DNA of 64,000 bases from Nonomuraea guangzhouensis (GCF_019396345.1 NZ_JAHKRM010000029.1:120641-184640), one strand, 5' to 3'; counted from the first letter of the stretch, positions 42,494 to 51,658 are shown. The notes: generated by a model not told the origin, from the sequence alone. Numbers and translations are program-made.

Positions 42494-43378
42494 GTGCTCA
42501 CAGAACGAGATTCTGATGCCGAGGTTCCGGAATGGTGGCGAGAACTGGGCTTGCCGGGGCTGATCGACCTGCATGTGCACTTCCTGCCGGAGCGCATGGA
42601 ACGCCGGGTTTGGCACCACTTCACCCACGGCGGGCCACTCATGGGGGACGGCTGGAAGATCGAGTACCTGTGGCCGGTGGAGGAGCGGGTCGCCCGGCTG
42701 CGCGAGCTGGGCGTGCGGGCCTTCCCCGCCCTCGCCTATGCCCACAAGCCGGACATAGCCGCCGAGCTCAACGACTGGACGCTCGACTTCGCCCGTCGTA
42801 CGCCGGACTGCCTGCCGTCGGCGACCTTCTACCCGGAGCCGGGCGCGACCGGCTACGTCCGGCGGGCGCTGGAGCTCGGCGCGCGGATCTTCAAGGTGCA
42901 CCTCCAGGTGGGCGGGTTCGACCCGAGGGTGCCCGAACTGGACGAGATCTGGGGCCTGCTCGCCGAGGCGGGCGTACCGGTGGTCGTCCACGCCAGCTCG
43001 GTGCCGGTCGGCAGCGGCTTCCTGGGGGCCGAGCCGATCGGCGCGGTGCTGCGCCGGCATCCCCGGCTGCGGGTGGTGATCGCGCACCTGGGCATGCCCG
43101 AGTACGACCCGTTCTTCGAGCTGGCCGCCCGCTACGAGCGGGTGGCGCTCGACACGACCATGGCTTTCACCGACTTCACCCAGGCCAGGATGCCTTTTCC
43201 GGACAGGTTGCGGCCCGCGCTGCTTGATCTTGGTCTCGCGGGGAAGGTGGTGCTTGGCACCGATTTCCCGACAATTCCATATTCGTACGCGCACCAGCTG
43301 CGTGCTCTTCACCGGCTCGACCTGGGAGAAGACTGGTTGAGGGCCGTATGCTGGCATAACGGCACAATCATGATCTGA
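42494..43378 (+). CDS. amidohydrolase-family metal-dependent hydrolase
   Basis: 294 residues of the amidohydrolase-2 type: metal-binding His in LIDLHVHFLP, a second His in VVVHASSVPV and VVIAHLGMPEYDP, and an Asp in VLGTDFPTIPYS. The family hydrolyses or decarboxylates various small acids; the substrate is unknown. GTG 42494. The stop overlaps the ATG of the next gene (TGATG at 43376-43380), so the pair is coupled. Confidence 0.88.
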   Translation: MLTERDSDAEVPEWWRELGLPGLIDLHVHFLPERMERRVWHHFTHGGPLMGDGWKIEYLWPVEERVARLRELGVRAFPALAYAHKPDIAAELNDWTLDFARRTPDCLPSATFYPEPGATGYVRRALELGARIFKVHLQVGGFDPRVPELDEIWGLLAEAGVPVVVHASSVPVGSGFLGAEPIGAVLRRHPRLRVVIAHLGMPEYDPFFELAARYERVALDTTMAFTDFTQARMPFPDRLRPALLDLGLAGKVVLGTDFPTIPYSYAHQLRALHRLDLGEDWLRAVCWHNGTIMI

Positions 43379-43866
43379 TGGGCAAGGTGAACGACCAGCA
43401 CGTGGCGTTGATCCGCGCTTTCTACGAGGCACTCGGCCGCGCCGACTACGCGGCGATGGAAAGGTGCTACCACCCCGAGGTGAGCTTCGGCGACCCCGTC
43501 TTCCAGGAGGTGGAGGGCCGGCGCAGGGTGATGGCGATGTGGCGGGTGCAAGCGGGTCAGCGCGACGGCCTGAAGTCGGAGCTCAGCGGCGTGACGGCCG
43601 ACGACTTCACCGGCACGGCGCACTGGTCCTCCCGCTACACCTTCGCCAGCACGGGCCGCGAGGTGGTCAGCGAGATCGACGCGCTGTTCAGGTTCGAGGA
43701 CGGCGTGATCGTCAGACATCACGACGACTTCGACTTCAAGCGTTGGTCCCGGATGGCGCTGGGCAGGCCGCATGGGCTGCTGTTCGGCTGGACGCCGATG
43801 TGGCGCAAGTCCATCCGAGACCGGGCGACGCGGGCACTCGACGAGCTTGCGGCAGATTTCCAGTAA
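43378..43866 (+). CDS. NTF2-like (SnoaL-type) protein
   Basis: A 162-residue nuclear transport factor 2-like protein: LIRAFYEALGRADYAAMERC, HPEVSFGDPVFQEVEG and VSEIDALFRFEDGVIVRHHD are typical of the polyketide-cyclase-like fold. No catalytic function can be assigned. Overlaps the amidohydrolase by 3 bp (TGATG). Confidence 0.85.
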   Translation: MGKVNDQHVALIRAFYEALGRADYAAMERCYHPEVSFGDPVFQEVEGRRRVMAMWRVQAGQRDGLKSELSGVTADDFTGTAHWSSRYTFASTGREVVSEIDALFRFEDGVIVRHHDDFDFKRWSRMALGRPHGLLFGWTPMWRKSIRDRATRALDELAADFQ

Positions 43867-43875
43867 GGGGCGCAC

Positions 43876-45000
43876 ATGGCACGGCTGATGGGGTTCGGAC
43901 GGGGTAACGGAGGCGGCGCCCGCGAGGCGCCTCCCGAGCACTCGATGGACCCGCGCGCCGGCGAACAGGCGCCCTACCAGCCGACCGTCATCGACAACGC
44001 CATCTACCAGGACGGCAAGCGGGTCGACAACCCCGGCTCGCTGGCCGACGCCTTCGAACGCCTCAAGGAGCTGCCCGACAGTCTCGCCTGGATCGGCCTC
44101 TACCGGCCGAAGGACTGGGAGCTGGCCAAGCTCGCCGAGGAGTTCCAGCTGCACCCGCTGGCCATCGAGGACGCCATCGTGGGCTCCCAGCGGCCCAAGG
44201 CCGACCGTTACGGCGACATGCTGTTCGTCGTACTGCGTGCCGCCCGTTACCTCGACGACGTCGAGGAGGTCGCGTTCGGCGAGCTGCACGTCTTCGTCGG
44301 GGCCAACTTCGTGATCACCGTACGGCATGCGGAGTCGCCCGACCTGCAGGCCGTACGCAAGCGCATGGAATCGGACCCCGAGCTGCTCCGCCAGGGCACG
44401 CAGGCGGTGCTGTACGCCGTCCTCGACGCCGTGGTCGACGGCTACGCCCCGGTGGTCGCCGGGCTGCAGAAGGACATCGAGGAGATCGAGGGCCAGGTGT
44501 TCGGCGGCGACCCGTCCGTGTCGCGGCGCGTCTACGAGCTGTCGGGGGAGGTCATCGAGTTCCAGCGGGCGACCGCGCCGCTGGTGCGGATGATCGACGG
44601 GTTCATCGCCGGGGCGGCCAAGTACGGCGTCAACGACGAGTTGCAGAGCTACCTGCGTGACGTGGCCGACCACGCCATCACGGTCAACGAGCGGGTGGTC
44701 TCCTTCCGGCAGATGCTCCAGGACATCCTGCTGGTCAACTCGACACTGGTGACGCAGGCGCAGAACGACGAGATCGCCCGGATGACCGAGGCCAGCATCC
44801 GGCAGGGCGAGGAGGTCAAGAAGATCTCCGCCTGGGCGGCCATCCTGTTCGCCCCGACGCTGGTCGGCACCATCTACGGGATGAACTTCGACTTCATGCC
44901 CGAGACGCACTGGGTGTTCGGCTACCCGTTCGCGATGCTGCTGATGGGTGTGGTCTGCCTGGTCCTCTACACGGTCTTCAAGCGCCGCGACTGGCTCTGA
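43876..45000 (+). CDS. corA: CorA-family magnesium/cobalt transporter
   Basis: 374 residues with the acidic/helical cytoplasmic domain of CorA and two C-terminal transmembrane helices separated by the pore motif YGMNFDFMPE (GMN). It transports Mg2+ or Co2+ across the membrane. ATG 43876 lies 10 bases behind the NTF2-like gene, following AAGGGGC. The first 35 residues are Gly/Ala/Arg-rich, an extension seen in many actinobacterial CorA proteins. Convergent with the helical-repeat gene. Confidence 0.92.
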   Translation: MARLMGFGRGNGGGAREAPPEHSMDPRAGEQAPYQPTVIDNAIYQDGKRVDNPGSLADAFERLKELPDSLAWIGLYRPKDWELAKLAEEFQLHPLAIEDAIVGSQRPKADRYGDMLFVVLRAARYLDDVEEVAFGELHVFVGANFVITVRHAESPDLQAVRKRMESDPELLRQGTQAVLYAVLDAVVDGYAPVVAGLQKDIEEIEGQVFGGDPSVSRRVYELSGEVIEFQRATAPLVRMIDGFIAGAAKYGVNDELQSYLRDVADHAITVNERVVSFRQMLQDILLVNSTLVTQAQNDEIARMTEASIRQGEEVKKISAWAAILFAPTLVGTIYGMNFDFMPETHWVFGYPFAMLLMGVVCLVLYTVFKRRDWL

Positions 45001-45009
45001 CCGGGTAAG

Positions 45010-45402
45010 TCACGCGCCGGGCTCCCCGTTGGGCATGTCCTTTCGCGCGTGACTCAGCCGATCGAGGAGTTCGATGTCGGGCGTCCGCACGAGGCTCTGC
45101 GGTGGGCTGAGGAGGCGGTCGCTGCTGATCATCGCCAGCGTCCTTCGTGCCCTGTCGGCGATGATCTGCTCCTCCGCCCTCGCGGCCCGGCGCAGAGCTC
45201 GATGCGCGGCACGTAAGTCGCCCAGCTCCGACAGCACCAGCCCGAGCATGAGCCGGATCACCGCACGCATGGCAGGCGGGGCCAGGCGAGCCGCCCTGCG
45301 GTAGGCGATGACCGCGCCGAGCCGGTCGCCTTGGGCGCACAGGGTGTTGCCGAGGAGCGACAGCTCGCTCGCCGCGTGTGCCCGCTGCTCATGTCGCCGC
45401 AT
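45010..45402 (-). CDS. TPR-like helical protein
   Basis: 130 residues with two or three helical repeats of the kind LLGNTLCAQGDRLGAVIAYR and LGLVLSELGDLRAAHRALRR, typical of tetratricopeptide repeats, which mediate protein-protein contact. No further function. Its 5' end overlaps an upstream open frame on the opposite strand, so the exact start is uncertain. Confidence 0.6.
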   Translation of the reverse strand: MRRHEQRAHAASELSLLGNTLCAQGDRLGAVIAYRRAARLAPPAMRAVIRLMLGLVLSELGDLRAAHRALRRAARAEEQIIADRARRTLAMISSDRLLSPPQSLVRTPDIELLDRLSHARKDMPNGEPGA

Positions 45403-45491
45403 ACGCCCACCGCACCGGCCCGGACGCTGACCGCATCATTCGCGACGCACCGGACACGGATCGCGACCAGCAGCGCAGGGCGGACCGGCTG

Positions 45492-45914
45492 ATGTCCCGC
45501 CACGCGCGGGCGCTGGCCGCGGCCCGCCCCTTATGGCTGCCACCGCCGATCCTGATCGCGGTCTGCATCGGCATCGGCTTCTGGTGGATCGCCGCGCTGG
45601 GCACAGCCGTCTGTGCCCTGGCCTGCCTGATTCTCTACGGCATCGCGGGGCGAGCCCGCGACGACATCCGCCTGCTGGACGGCACCGTCGGCATACTGAT
45701 CCCGGACGACCTGGTCCACCTGCACCTGGCGCGCCGCTACTGGGTGCGCGGCGACATGCCCCTATGGCGCGACAACGCGGAGCGACTGCCAGTGATCGCC
45801 AAGGAGGTCTCCAAGGTGGTGATCCCCGAGCTCCCGAACAAGGGCCGGAGAAGCACCTCACCTCGTGGCCTCTTCATTGTCAAACGAAACGTCCCGTCCC
45901 GATATGGTGGAGTC
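45492..45914 (+). pseudogene. membrane-protein reading frame without its own stop, running into TetR
   Basis: From ATG 45492 (after GTG 45378) the frame codes for about 120 residues with a transmembrane hairpin (PPPILIAVCIGIGFWWIAAL, then about 25 further hydrophobic residues) and a soluble segment ending PELPNKGRR. Codon use has high G/C at third positions up to about 45855, then changes to the A+T-rich pattern of an intergenic region, but no stop codon occurs and the frame continues into the TetR gene. I read this as a membrane-protein gene that lost its end, although read-through fusion cannot be excluded. I do not know its family. Confidence 0.4.
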
Positions 45915-46496
45915 ATGAACGCCCGCCGTCGCTCCGCCGTCCGAACCGAAGCGATCATGCAGACCGCGCTCGACCTGGCCCTCGAGGTCGGCTACGCCAA
46001 GCTCAGCATGGAAGCGGTCGCCAGCCGGGCCGGCGTCGGCAAGGACACCATCTACCGCCGATGGCCCTCCAAGGCCCTGTTGTTCCTCGACGCGGTTCTC
46101 AGCTCGCGAACCACAGGCCTGGAGCATCCCTACACCGACGACATCGTGGCCGATCTGCGTGAGGTCATGACCCGGGCCGTCGACCTGCTGGCTCGGCCGC
46201 CATGGGGACCGCTGTACCGGGACCTGATAGGGGAGGCGCAGCACAATCCCGAGGTCGCCGCCGCCCTCAACGAACGCTTCATCCAGCCACAGACGGCCGA
46301 CACCCTGGCCCGCCTCAAGGTCGCCAAAGAGCAGGGGCAACTCGCCCCCGATTTCGACCTGGACCTGGCCTTCGAGGTCTTGTCAGGCCCGCTGTACTAC
46401 AGGCTGCTGATCACGCATGAGCCGCTGACGCCCGACTACCTCGACCGTGTGCTCCAAGCGGTCTTCGTCGGTATGGGGCCTCGACCGCGTAGTTGA
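45915..46496 (+). CDS. TetR-family regulator
   Basis: 193 residues: an N-terminal TetR DNA-binding domain (VRTEAIMQTALDLALEVGYA then GVGKDTIYRRWPSKALLF) and a C-terminal ligand domain of the TetR_C_11 type (DLRPPWG.. YRDLIGEAQHNPEVAAAL). The ATG at 45915 follows a sequence with only a weak ribosome-binding site. No divergent target gene is adjacent; it may regulate itself. Confidence 0.88.
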   Translation: MNARRRSAVRTEAIMQTALDLALEVGYAKLSMEAVASRAGVGKDTIYRRWPSKALLFLDAVLSSRTTGLEHPYTDDIVADLREVMTRAVDLLARPPWGPLYRDLIGEAQHNPEVAAALNERFIQPQTADTLARLKVAKEQGQLAPDFDLDLAFEVLSGPLYYRLLITHEPLTPDYLDRVLQAVFVGMGPRPRS

Positions 46497-46530
46497 AGGT
46501 GGTGGCGCCTCTTGGCGGAGGAGATGGCGT

Positions 46531-46570
46531 CCGAACCGACCGGCATTCTCAAAGAGCACGGTCGGTTCGG
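46531..46570 (+). terminator. hairpin downstream of the TetR gene
   Basis: CCGAACCGACC and GGTCGGTTCGG form a perfect 11-bp stem with an 18-base loop, 34 bases behind the TetR stop codon. No T-run follows, as often in actinobacteria. The rest of 46497-46686 shows no gene. Confidence 0.65.
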
Positions 46571-46686
46571 GTTGCCGGGTTCATGGAAGGAGGTCGTCGA
46601 CTGCCCGTTCGAACGGCGCTCGCGGATACAGTTCTGGTTCCGCTGCTCGCCGGATACACGCCGGCAAAGGCGACCTCTACGAGTGG

Positions 46687-47112
46687 TCAGCCCTTGATCG
46701 CCGCGGTCAGCTGGTCGATGAACTTCTGCTCGGCCCCGGAGACCCCCTTGGCGCCGTCGGACATCTTGGCGGCGATCTCGATCAGCCACTGCCCGTAGGC
46801 GTGCACGTCTTCTTCGGTTCCCTTGGCGCGAAGCAGGGCGATGGCCCCCGGAACCTTGTCGAGCGCGCTCGCGATGGCCTCCTCCGGCGTCGAGCCGGCC
46901 GCCTCACCCACCGGGGTGCGGGACGCGAGCGTGCTGATCAGCTTGCTGCTGTGCTGCTTGGCCTCCTCAAATGCCTTGCCGCCCGCGTAGAGCTCCTTGG
47001 CGAACCCGATGATGCCATCGCTTTCGGCCTGCAGCGCGGCCCACATTGCCTGCCTCGCTACATCCAGTAGCTGATTCAGCTCATCCTCGGAAAATGCCGA
47101 CACGTCTGTCAC
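46687..47112 (-). CDS. small helical protein of unknown function
   Basis: 141 residues, all-alpha in appearance, no membrane segment. It starts TDVSAFSEDELNQLLDVARQ and ends with VSGAEQKFIDQLTAAIKG; I do not recognise the family. GTG 47112 is preferred because AAGGAGAG lies a few bases upstream, although the frame opens further at 47259. Divergent from the gene at 47235, sharing a 120-bp gap that may regulate both. Confidence 0.55.
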   Translation of the reverse strand: MTDVSAFSEDELNQLLDVARQAMWAALQAESDGIIGFAKELYAGGKAFEEAKQHSSKLISTLASRTPVGEAAGSTPEEAIASALDKVPGAIALLRAKGTEEDVHAYGQWLIEIAAKMSDGAKGVSGAEQKFIDQLTAAIKG

Positions 47113-47234
47113 GGCTCTCCTTTCTCTGTACGGAAGTCCGGGCTGATGATCATCGCACGGAAAACTTACAGCGGAGGTCAGATCGCCCAAATGCCACATC
47201 GGGCGATTGATGTCGGTGAGTATCCTCTGGTGCC

Positions 47235-48236
47235 GTGACCGATTCGACAGCGCCGCCATGGATTGACGACCTCTTCTCGTTTCCCACTCCGCCCGCGCTC
47301 CGCACGCTGATCGACATCGCCTGGCAGGCCGCGTACGACTTCTACGAAGAGAACGAAACCTACGATTACACCCTGCTGATGTCTCACTACGATTTCATGT
47401 TCGACCTGGCCACGATTCCCCGCCCGCCCGATGGCTGCGACGCCTACCCGGAGTTCGTAGATCGGCAGCTGTCAGTACCGCACTTCGCCACGCCGGAGTT
47501 CGTGCCCTTCGGCTCCCTTGGCGACGGCGGCGACGTCGGCTGGCTGGTGCCCGCTCCGGAGCTTGGGCGCCTGGACCATCCGGTTGTCCTGGCCAACGGT
47601 CATGAACACGGCGTGACCCTGATCGGCGCGGACACCCGTACCGGCCTGGAGTTCATGCTGTCGTGGGCCCTGCGGAAGTGGCGCGAGAACCCGGTCCCGG
47701 AGCCTCCGGCGTGGCGTGACCCAGACGTGTGGCTCGCCCAGAACCAGCGGCAGATCGACGCGCGCGCCAAGAACCAGAGACTTGTTGCTCGATTGGCCGC
47801 CGAACTCCGCATAGACCCAGCCCCGGACCGGACCTTTCCCGGTTCATGGTGGCAGGGCACGACCGTCCGGGAGGACACCGAGTACGACATCGTGTTTGAC
47901 GTACCGGAGGGGTGGCGGCACGAGCCCGGCGCGGACGGCATCGGCGTGCTCGCCCCAGCCGACGCGTACGCCGATCGGAGGCCGGTGGTCGCGGACCCCC
48001 CACCGCTCGAACCAGAGCTGATCGCCGCCACATGCTGGCTCGATGCCGGATATCCGGCGACAGTGTTGCTCGCGCTCAAAGACGCTTTCGTCAACGTACC
48101 GAGCTGTTACTTCGCCGACCTCAAGCCGTTGTGGGCGCGCGCGTACCGAGACCTCGGCCGACCCGAATACGCGGACCGCCTCGACCTGATGGCGCCGAGT
48201 TACCAGGATTCGTGTTATTGCCCTACCCCGCACTGA
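47235..48236 (+). CDS. hypothetical protein, weakly SUKH/SMI1-like
   Basis: 333 residues, acidic, soluble. A central part (VPFGSLGDGGDVGWLVPAPE ... HPVVLANGHEHGV) is reminiscent of SMI1/KNR4 (SUKH) immunity-type proteins, where a Gly-rich turn is followed by GD..W, but the similarity is weak and the rest (including the Cys-containing end SCYCPTPH) is unfamiliar. GTG start at 47235. No toxin gene is adjacent. Function unknown. Confidence 0.5.
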   Translation: MTDSTAPPWIDDLFSFPTPPALRTLIDIAWQAAYDFYEENETYDYTLLMSHYDFMFDLATIPRPPDGCDAYPEFVDRQLSVPHFATPEFVPFGSLGDGGDVGWLVPAPELGRLDHPVVLANGHEHGVTLIGADTRTGLEFMLSWALRKWRENPVPEPPAWRDPDVWLAQNQRQIDARAKNQRLVARLAAELRIDPAPDRTFPGSWWQGTTVREDTEYDIVFDVPEGWRHEPGADGIGVLAPADAYADRRPVVADPPPLEPELIAATCWLDAGYPATVLLALKDAFVNVPSCYFADLKPLWARAYRDLGRPEYADRLDLMAPSYQDSCYCPTPH

Positions 48237-48379
48237 AGAGAGAGATGGTACGGCGGGTTCTCTCATGTGGCGTGGAGAAGCCGAAAGCGATCGGGTTCTG
48301 GTTCCGCCGGATCTCGATCAACGACTTGGATCGGCGTCCAAGCACATTGCAGTCCATGGCGGCGTATTCATGCGGGCCC

Positions 48380-48925
48380 TCAAGCCTTCGTCAGCGGGGT
48401 TTCCTGCCTCCGCTCCCGCAGGGTCGGGGGGCAATCGGTGGTGGCGATCTCAGCTGTCGCGCGAGGCGCATCGCGGCATGGATCGGTGACAGTCGCTTCG
48501 GCGTCTGGATGGGATGGGTTCCAGAGCTCGTCGGCTTGGCCGCGGGCGACATACTCCGCGTAAACCCTGGCCTTGTACCTGATCAAGTCCAAGCATTCCT
48601 GCAGCTCACGCATGTGCGCCTCGACCTGCTTCTCATGGTCCTGCAGCAACGCCAGACGCTCGTGCTCGTTGCCGGGCCCCTGCTGGGTCAGCTCGACGTA
48701 TCGCCGGATCGCCGCCAGCGACATCCCCGAGGAGCGCAGTTTGGTGCAGCTCGCCAGCCATTCGAGGTCTTCCTCGTGGTAGATCCGCCGCCCGTTGTGC
48801 GTGCGGCGTACGGGGTTGGCGAACAGCCCCTCCTTCTCGTAGAAGCGCAGCGTGTGGACGCTCAGCCCACTCTGCTTGGACACCTCACCGATGCTCAAAT
48901 CCACGAGCGACTCCCGTCCCGCCAT
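48380..48925 (-). CDS. MerR-family transcriptional regulator
   Basis: 181 residues with an N-terminal MerR winged helix (LSIGEVSKQSGLSVHTLRFY then YHEEDLEWLASCTKLRSSGM), a coiled-coil dimerisation helix (about 85-125) and a nonconserved tail. The regulator without Cys metal ligands fits the group that controls short-chain dehydrogenases. It is divergent from the SDR gene, with a MerR-type palindrome between them. Confidence 0.92.
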   Translation of the reverse strand: MAGRESLVDLSIGEVSKQSGLSVHTLRFYEKEGLFANPVRRTHNGRRIYHEEDLEWLASCTKLRSSGMSLAAIRRYVELTQQGPGNEHERLALLQDHEKQVEAHMRELQECLDLIRYKARVYAEYVARGQADELWNPSHPDAEATVTDPCRDAPRATAEIATTDCPPTLRERRQETPLTKA

Positions 48926-48933
48926 CGCTTGAT

Positions 48934-48949
48934 CTAGAGCCGACTCTAG
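48934..48949. promoter_or_regulatory. MerR-type operator
   Basis: CTAGAG-CCGA-CTCTAG is a perfect 16-bp palindrome between the divergent MerR and SDR genes, of the size and place (spacer of the SDR promoter) expected for a MerR dimer site. Confidence 0.7.
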
Positions 48950-48994
48950 CTAATAGCGTCGAGCCGTAGCCGATCGAACGGATGAGGAAAGATC

Positions 48995-49819
48995 ATGAGT
49001 GTTTGGTTCGTCACCGGAGCGTCGCGGGGGCTCGGGGCGGAAATCGTGCGCGAAGCACTGTCTCGGGGGCACGGTGTCATCGCCACGGCTCGGGATGCGG
49101 CGGCGGTGCTCACGGCATACCCGGACAAGCCTGCCGGACTGCTGGTCGTGACCGCGGATGTCACTTCGCAGGAGCAACTGCAAGCCGCGGTTGATGCGGG
49201 ACTGGCGGAGTTCGGCCGGATCGACATTGTGGTGAACAACGCCGGATATGGGCTGGTGGGCGCGGTCGAGGAGGTGTCCGACAAGGCGGCACGCGACGTG
49301 TTCGACGTCAACGTCTTCGGCGTGCTGAACACGTTGCGCGTCACGCTGCCCACCCTGCGCGCCCAGCGATCCGGGTGCGTCCTGAACATCGGTTCGGTGG
49401 CCGGGTTCGCCACGGCCCCGGGCACGGGCCTGTACGGCGCGACGAAGTTCGCCCTCGAGGGCATTTCCGAAGCGCTGTACGGCGAATTGGCGCCACTCGG
49501 TGTGCGGGTCATCATTGTCGAACCGGGCGGCTTCCGCACGGACTTCCTCAATGGCACGAGCCTTCACGTCCAGCCCGCATCCATTTCGGATTATGACGCC
49601 GGTGCGGGCCCCATCCGCGCGGCCCTGGCCGCCAACGACGGCCGTCAACCAGGCGATCCGGCGAAGGCCGCCGCCGCGATCGTGGACGTCGCGGAGGCCG
49701 GCGAGCCTCCGCTGCGCCTGCAACTCGGCGCGGACGCGGTCGCGCGTGTGGAGGCCAAGCTCGAGCTCGTCCGCCGCGAGCTGGATCAATGGCGGCCCAT
49801 CGCCCTCTCGACCAGCTGA
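48995..49819 (+). CDS. short-chain dehydrogenase/reductase
   Basis: A classical SDR of 274 residues: NAD(P)-binding TGASRGLGAE at the start, NNAGYG after strand 4, catalytic Ser in NIGSVAGFA and YGATK with the catalytic Tyr/Lys. ATG 48995 follows GAGGAAAG (48984-48991). Probably the target of the adjacent MerR. Substrate unknown. Confidence 0.93.
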   Translation: MSVWFVTGASRGLGAEIVREALSRGHGVIATARDAAAVLTAYPDKPAGLLVVTADVTSQEQLQAAVDAGLAEFGRIDIVVNNAGYGLVGAVEEVSDKAARDVFDVNVFGVLNTLRVTLPTLRAQRSGCVLNIGSVAGFATAPGTGLYGATKFALEGISEALYGELAPLGVRVIIVEPGGFRTDFLNGTSLHVQPASISDYDAGAGPIRAALAANDGRQPGDPAKAAAAIVDVAEAGEPPLRLQLGADAVARVEAKLELVRRELDQWRPIALSTS

Positions 49820-49824
49820 ACGCC

Positions 49825-50823
49825 CTACGGCTGGACCCGCAGGTCGGCGAAGACCGCCCGATGGTCCGATCCGGGAATGTCGTACACCTGTACATCGGCC
49901 GCCCCCGCACGGCTGTCCGTCAGCACATGGTCGAGGGTCACCAGCGGCAAAGGCAGCTTGCGCATCCCCCAGGTGGGCGTCAGGCCCTGCCCGGTGGACG
50001 CGGCCGCGTCGGTGTAGCCGGTGGCCAGCAACCGCCGGAACACGGCATGGTCCAGCGAGGCGTTGAAGTCACCCGCCAAGACCCGCGGCAGACCGGTTGC
50101 CGGAGCAGCGGGTGGCAGCGTGGCGACCCCGGTCTCCCACTCCGCCACCGTGGAGGGCACCGGCGCCACCGGATGCACGACCACGACCTGCACCGCCGAC
50201 CCGCCCGGCAGCGCCACCTCCACCACGGGCATGTGGTGCCCGACCGGTTGGAACACACCGGTCTGCTCCCGCAAGGGGAGGCGGGCGTACACGCCGCTGC
50301 CGTCCGCCCCCCAGTTCTCCGGTTCGATCACCTGGTACGGCAGCAGCTTCGCCAGCCCGGCCGCTTCCAGCCTGTCACGTTCCAACCAGGTCAGCTCCTG
50401 CAGGCTGAGCACGTCCACGTTCAGCCGGCGCGCCAGGTCGACGATCGTCCCCGCGTCCCCGCGGCCACCGGCGAGGTTCGCGGTCAACACCCGAAACGAC
50501 CGCCCCGTGGCGGAGACCGTACCGCTGACCGCCCGAGGTATCACGCACCAGGCAAGACTGACGCAAACCGCCAGCATGATCGCGATCGCGACCCTGTTCC
50601 GCGCGATGATCACCAGCCCCAGGACGACCAGCGCCGCGAGCGCGAAATAGGGCGTGAAGGAGACCAGCGGCACCAGCAGGGCTCCCGCCTCCAGGCCGCC
50701 CAGCCGCACAGTCGTTCCCAGCGCGAACACCACCGCGACCCCGACGGCCGCCCACGCTCTCCAGCGTCGTCGTGACCGAGCCGGCACCGTCACGCTGGAG
50801 ACCTCGTCCATGAGCACAGTCAC
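49825..50823 (-). CDS. membrane-anchored endonuclease/exonuclease/phosphatase-family protein
   Basis: About 330 residues with three N-terminal membrane helices (about 20-100) and a C-terminal DNase I-like (EEP) domain facing outside: VLTANLAGGRGD, LSLQELTWLE with the metal Glu, VLAGDFNASLDH, LVTLDHVL and GSDHRAVFA. In actinobacteria such proteins have unknown substrates, possibly phospholipids or extracellular DNA. The start may be Met5 (50811) rather than 50823. Confidence 0.85.
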   Translation of the reverse strand: MTVLMDEVSSVTVPARSRRRWRAWAAVGVAVVFALGTTVRLGGLEAGALLVPLVSFTPYFALAALVVLGLVIIARNRVAIAIMLAVCVSLAWCVIPRAVSGTVSATGRSFRVLTANLAGGRGDAGTIVDLARRLNVDVLSLQELTWLERDRLEAAGLAKLLPYQVIEPENWGADGSGVYARLPLREQTGVFQPVGHHMPVVEVALPGGSAVQVVVVHPVAPVPSTVAEWETGVATLPPAAPATGLPRVLAGDFNASLDHAVFRRLLATGYTDAAASTGQGLTPTWGMRKLPLPLVTLDHVLTDSRAGAADVQVYDIPGSDHRAVFADLRVQP

Positions 50824-50866
50824 GAACTGTAGGCGGCCATTCTTAAAATCAGATGATGACGGGAGA

Positions 50867-51610
50867 TCAGTCGGGCAGAGCCTGCTCGACCTCGGCGACC
50901 GCGCGTCTCAGCTCCGCCGCGAACACCCCCACCCGATCCCCGCCGAACCGGGCGGAGGGCACCGCGATCGACAGCGCGGCCACGGCCGACCCCCGGCCGT
51001 CGCGCACGGCGCAGCCGATGGCCGAGACGCCCTGCTCGGTGCCGTCGATGTTCAGGGCGTAGCCGCGTACCCGGATCTCGTCGAGCTCGCGCGTCAACGC
51101 GGCCCGCTCCGCGTCCGGCAGGCCGGGGTAGAGCTCCCACAGCCGCTCGCGGGGCAGCGCGGCCAGCAACACCTTGCCGCCGGACGCGCGGTCGGCGGGC
51201 AGGATCGTGCCCCGGCGGTCGCCCACGTGCAGGATCTGCGCGGACTCCGCGCTGTGCAGGAAGCGCACCTCCGTGCCGACCCGCACCATGAGGTTGACGG
51301 TCTCCCGAACCCGCGCGCACAGCGCCTCCATCGCCGGCCTGGCCATGGCCCGCAGCTCGCGCAGCGCGGAGCCGCTCGCGGCGCCCGGCGCGGAGGCGAG
51401 GAAGGGGCCCGGCAGGTACGTGTGATGCTCGTCCTGTACGGCGAAGTCCCGATAGACCAGCATCGCCAGCAGCCGGTGCGCGGTCGAGCGGGCGATGCCG
51501 AGCTCGCGCGCCACGTCGGCGACCTTGAGCCGTCCCTGGTCACGCAGCATGTGCAGGAGGAGGAGCACATTGTCGACAGACCCGAGCGCGTACGGAGGAC
51601 GATTCTTCAC
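50867..51610 (-). CDS. IclR-family regulator of the gentisate genes
   Basis: 247 residues: an N-terminal winged helix (VADVARELGIARSTAHRLLA) and a C-terminal IclR effector-binding domain. It lies divergent from the gentisate dioxygenase gene with a 48-bp gap, the usual place for a pathway regulator that responds to the aromatic substrate or intermediate. GTG start at 51610, which lies inside a palindrome (see 51602-51618). Confidence 0.9.
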   Translation of the reverse strand: MKNRPPYALGSVDNVLLLLHMLRDQGRLKVADVARELGIARSTAHRLLAMLVYRDFAVQDEHHTYLPGPFLASAPGAASGSALRELRAMARPAMEALCARVRETVNLMVRVGTEVRFLHSAESAQILHVGDRRGTILPADRASGGKVLLAALPRERLWELYPGLPDAERAALTRELDEIRVRGYALNIDGTEQGVSAIGCAVRDGRGSAVAALSIAVPSARFGGDRVGVFAAELRRAVAEVEQALPD

Positions 51611-51618
51611 AGAAGAAT
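51602..51618. promoter_or_regulatory. 17-bp palindrome at the IclR start
   Basis: ATTCTTC-ACA-GAAGAAT is a perfect inverted repeat covering the GTG start of the iclR-type gene; it may be an autoregulatory operator, while the divergent gap to 51659 also has GCATGCAGAATC sequences. Binding is not shown. Confidence 0.45.
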
Positions 51619-51658
51619 GCTAGTGCGCCATGCAGAATCTCGTCCTAATGTGGTCGCC

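Noticed and set aside
46497..46686. Short open frames behind the TetR gene
   Set aside because: Part of the span is a perfect hairpin (46531-46570) and the translations have no domain or coding bias.
48237..48379. Gene between the hypothetical protein and MerR
   Set aside because: No frame with a start, ribosome-binding site and coding bias; only a weak GAGAGA/TCTCTC hairpin is visible.
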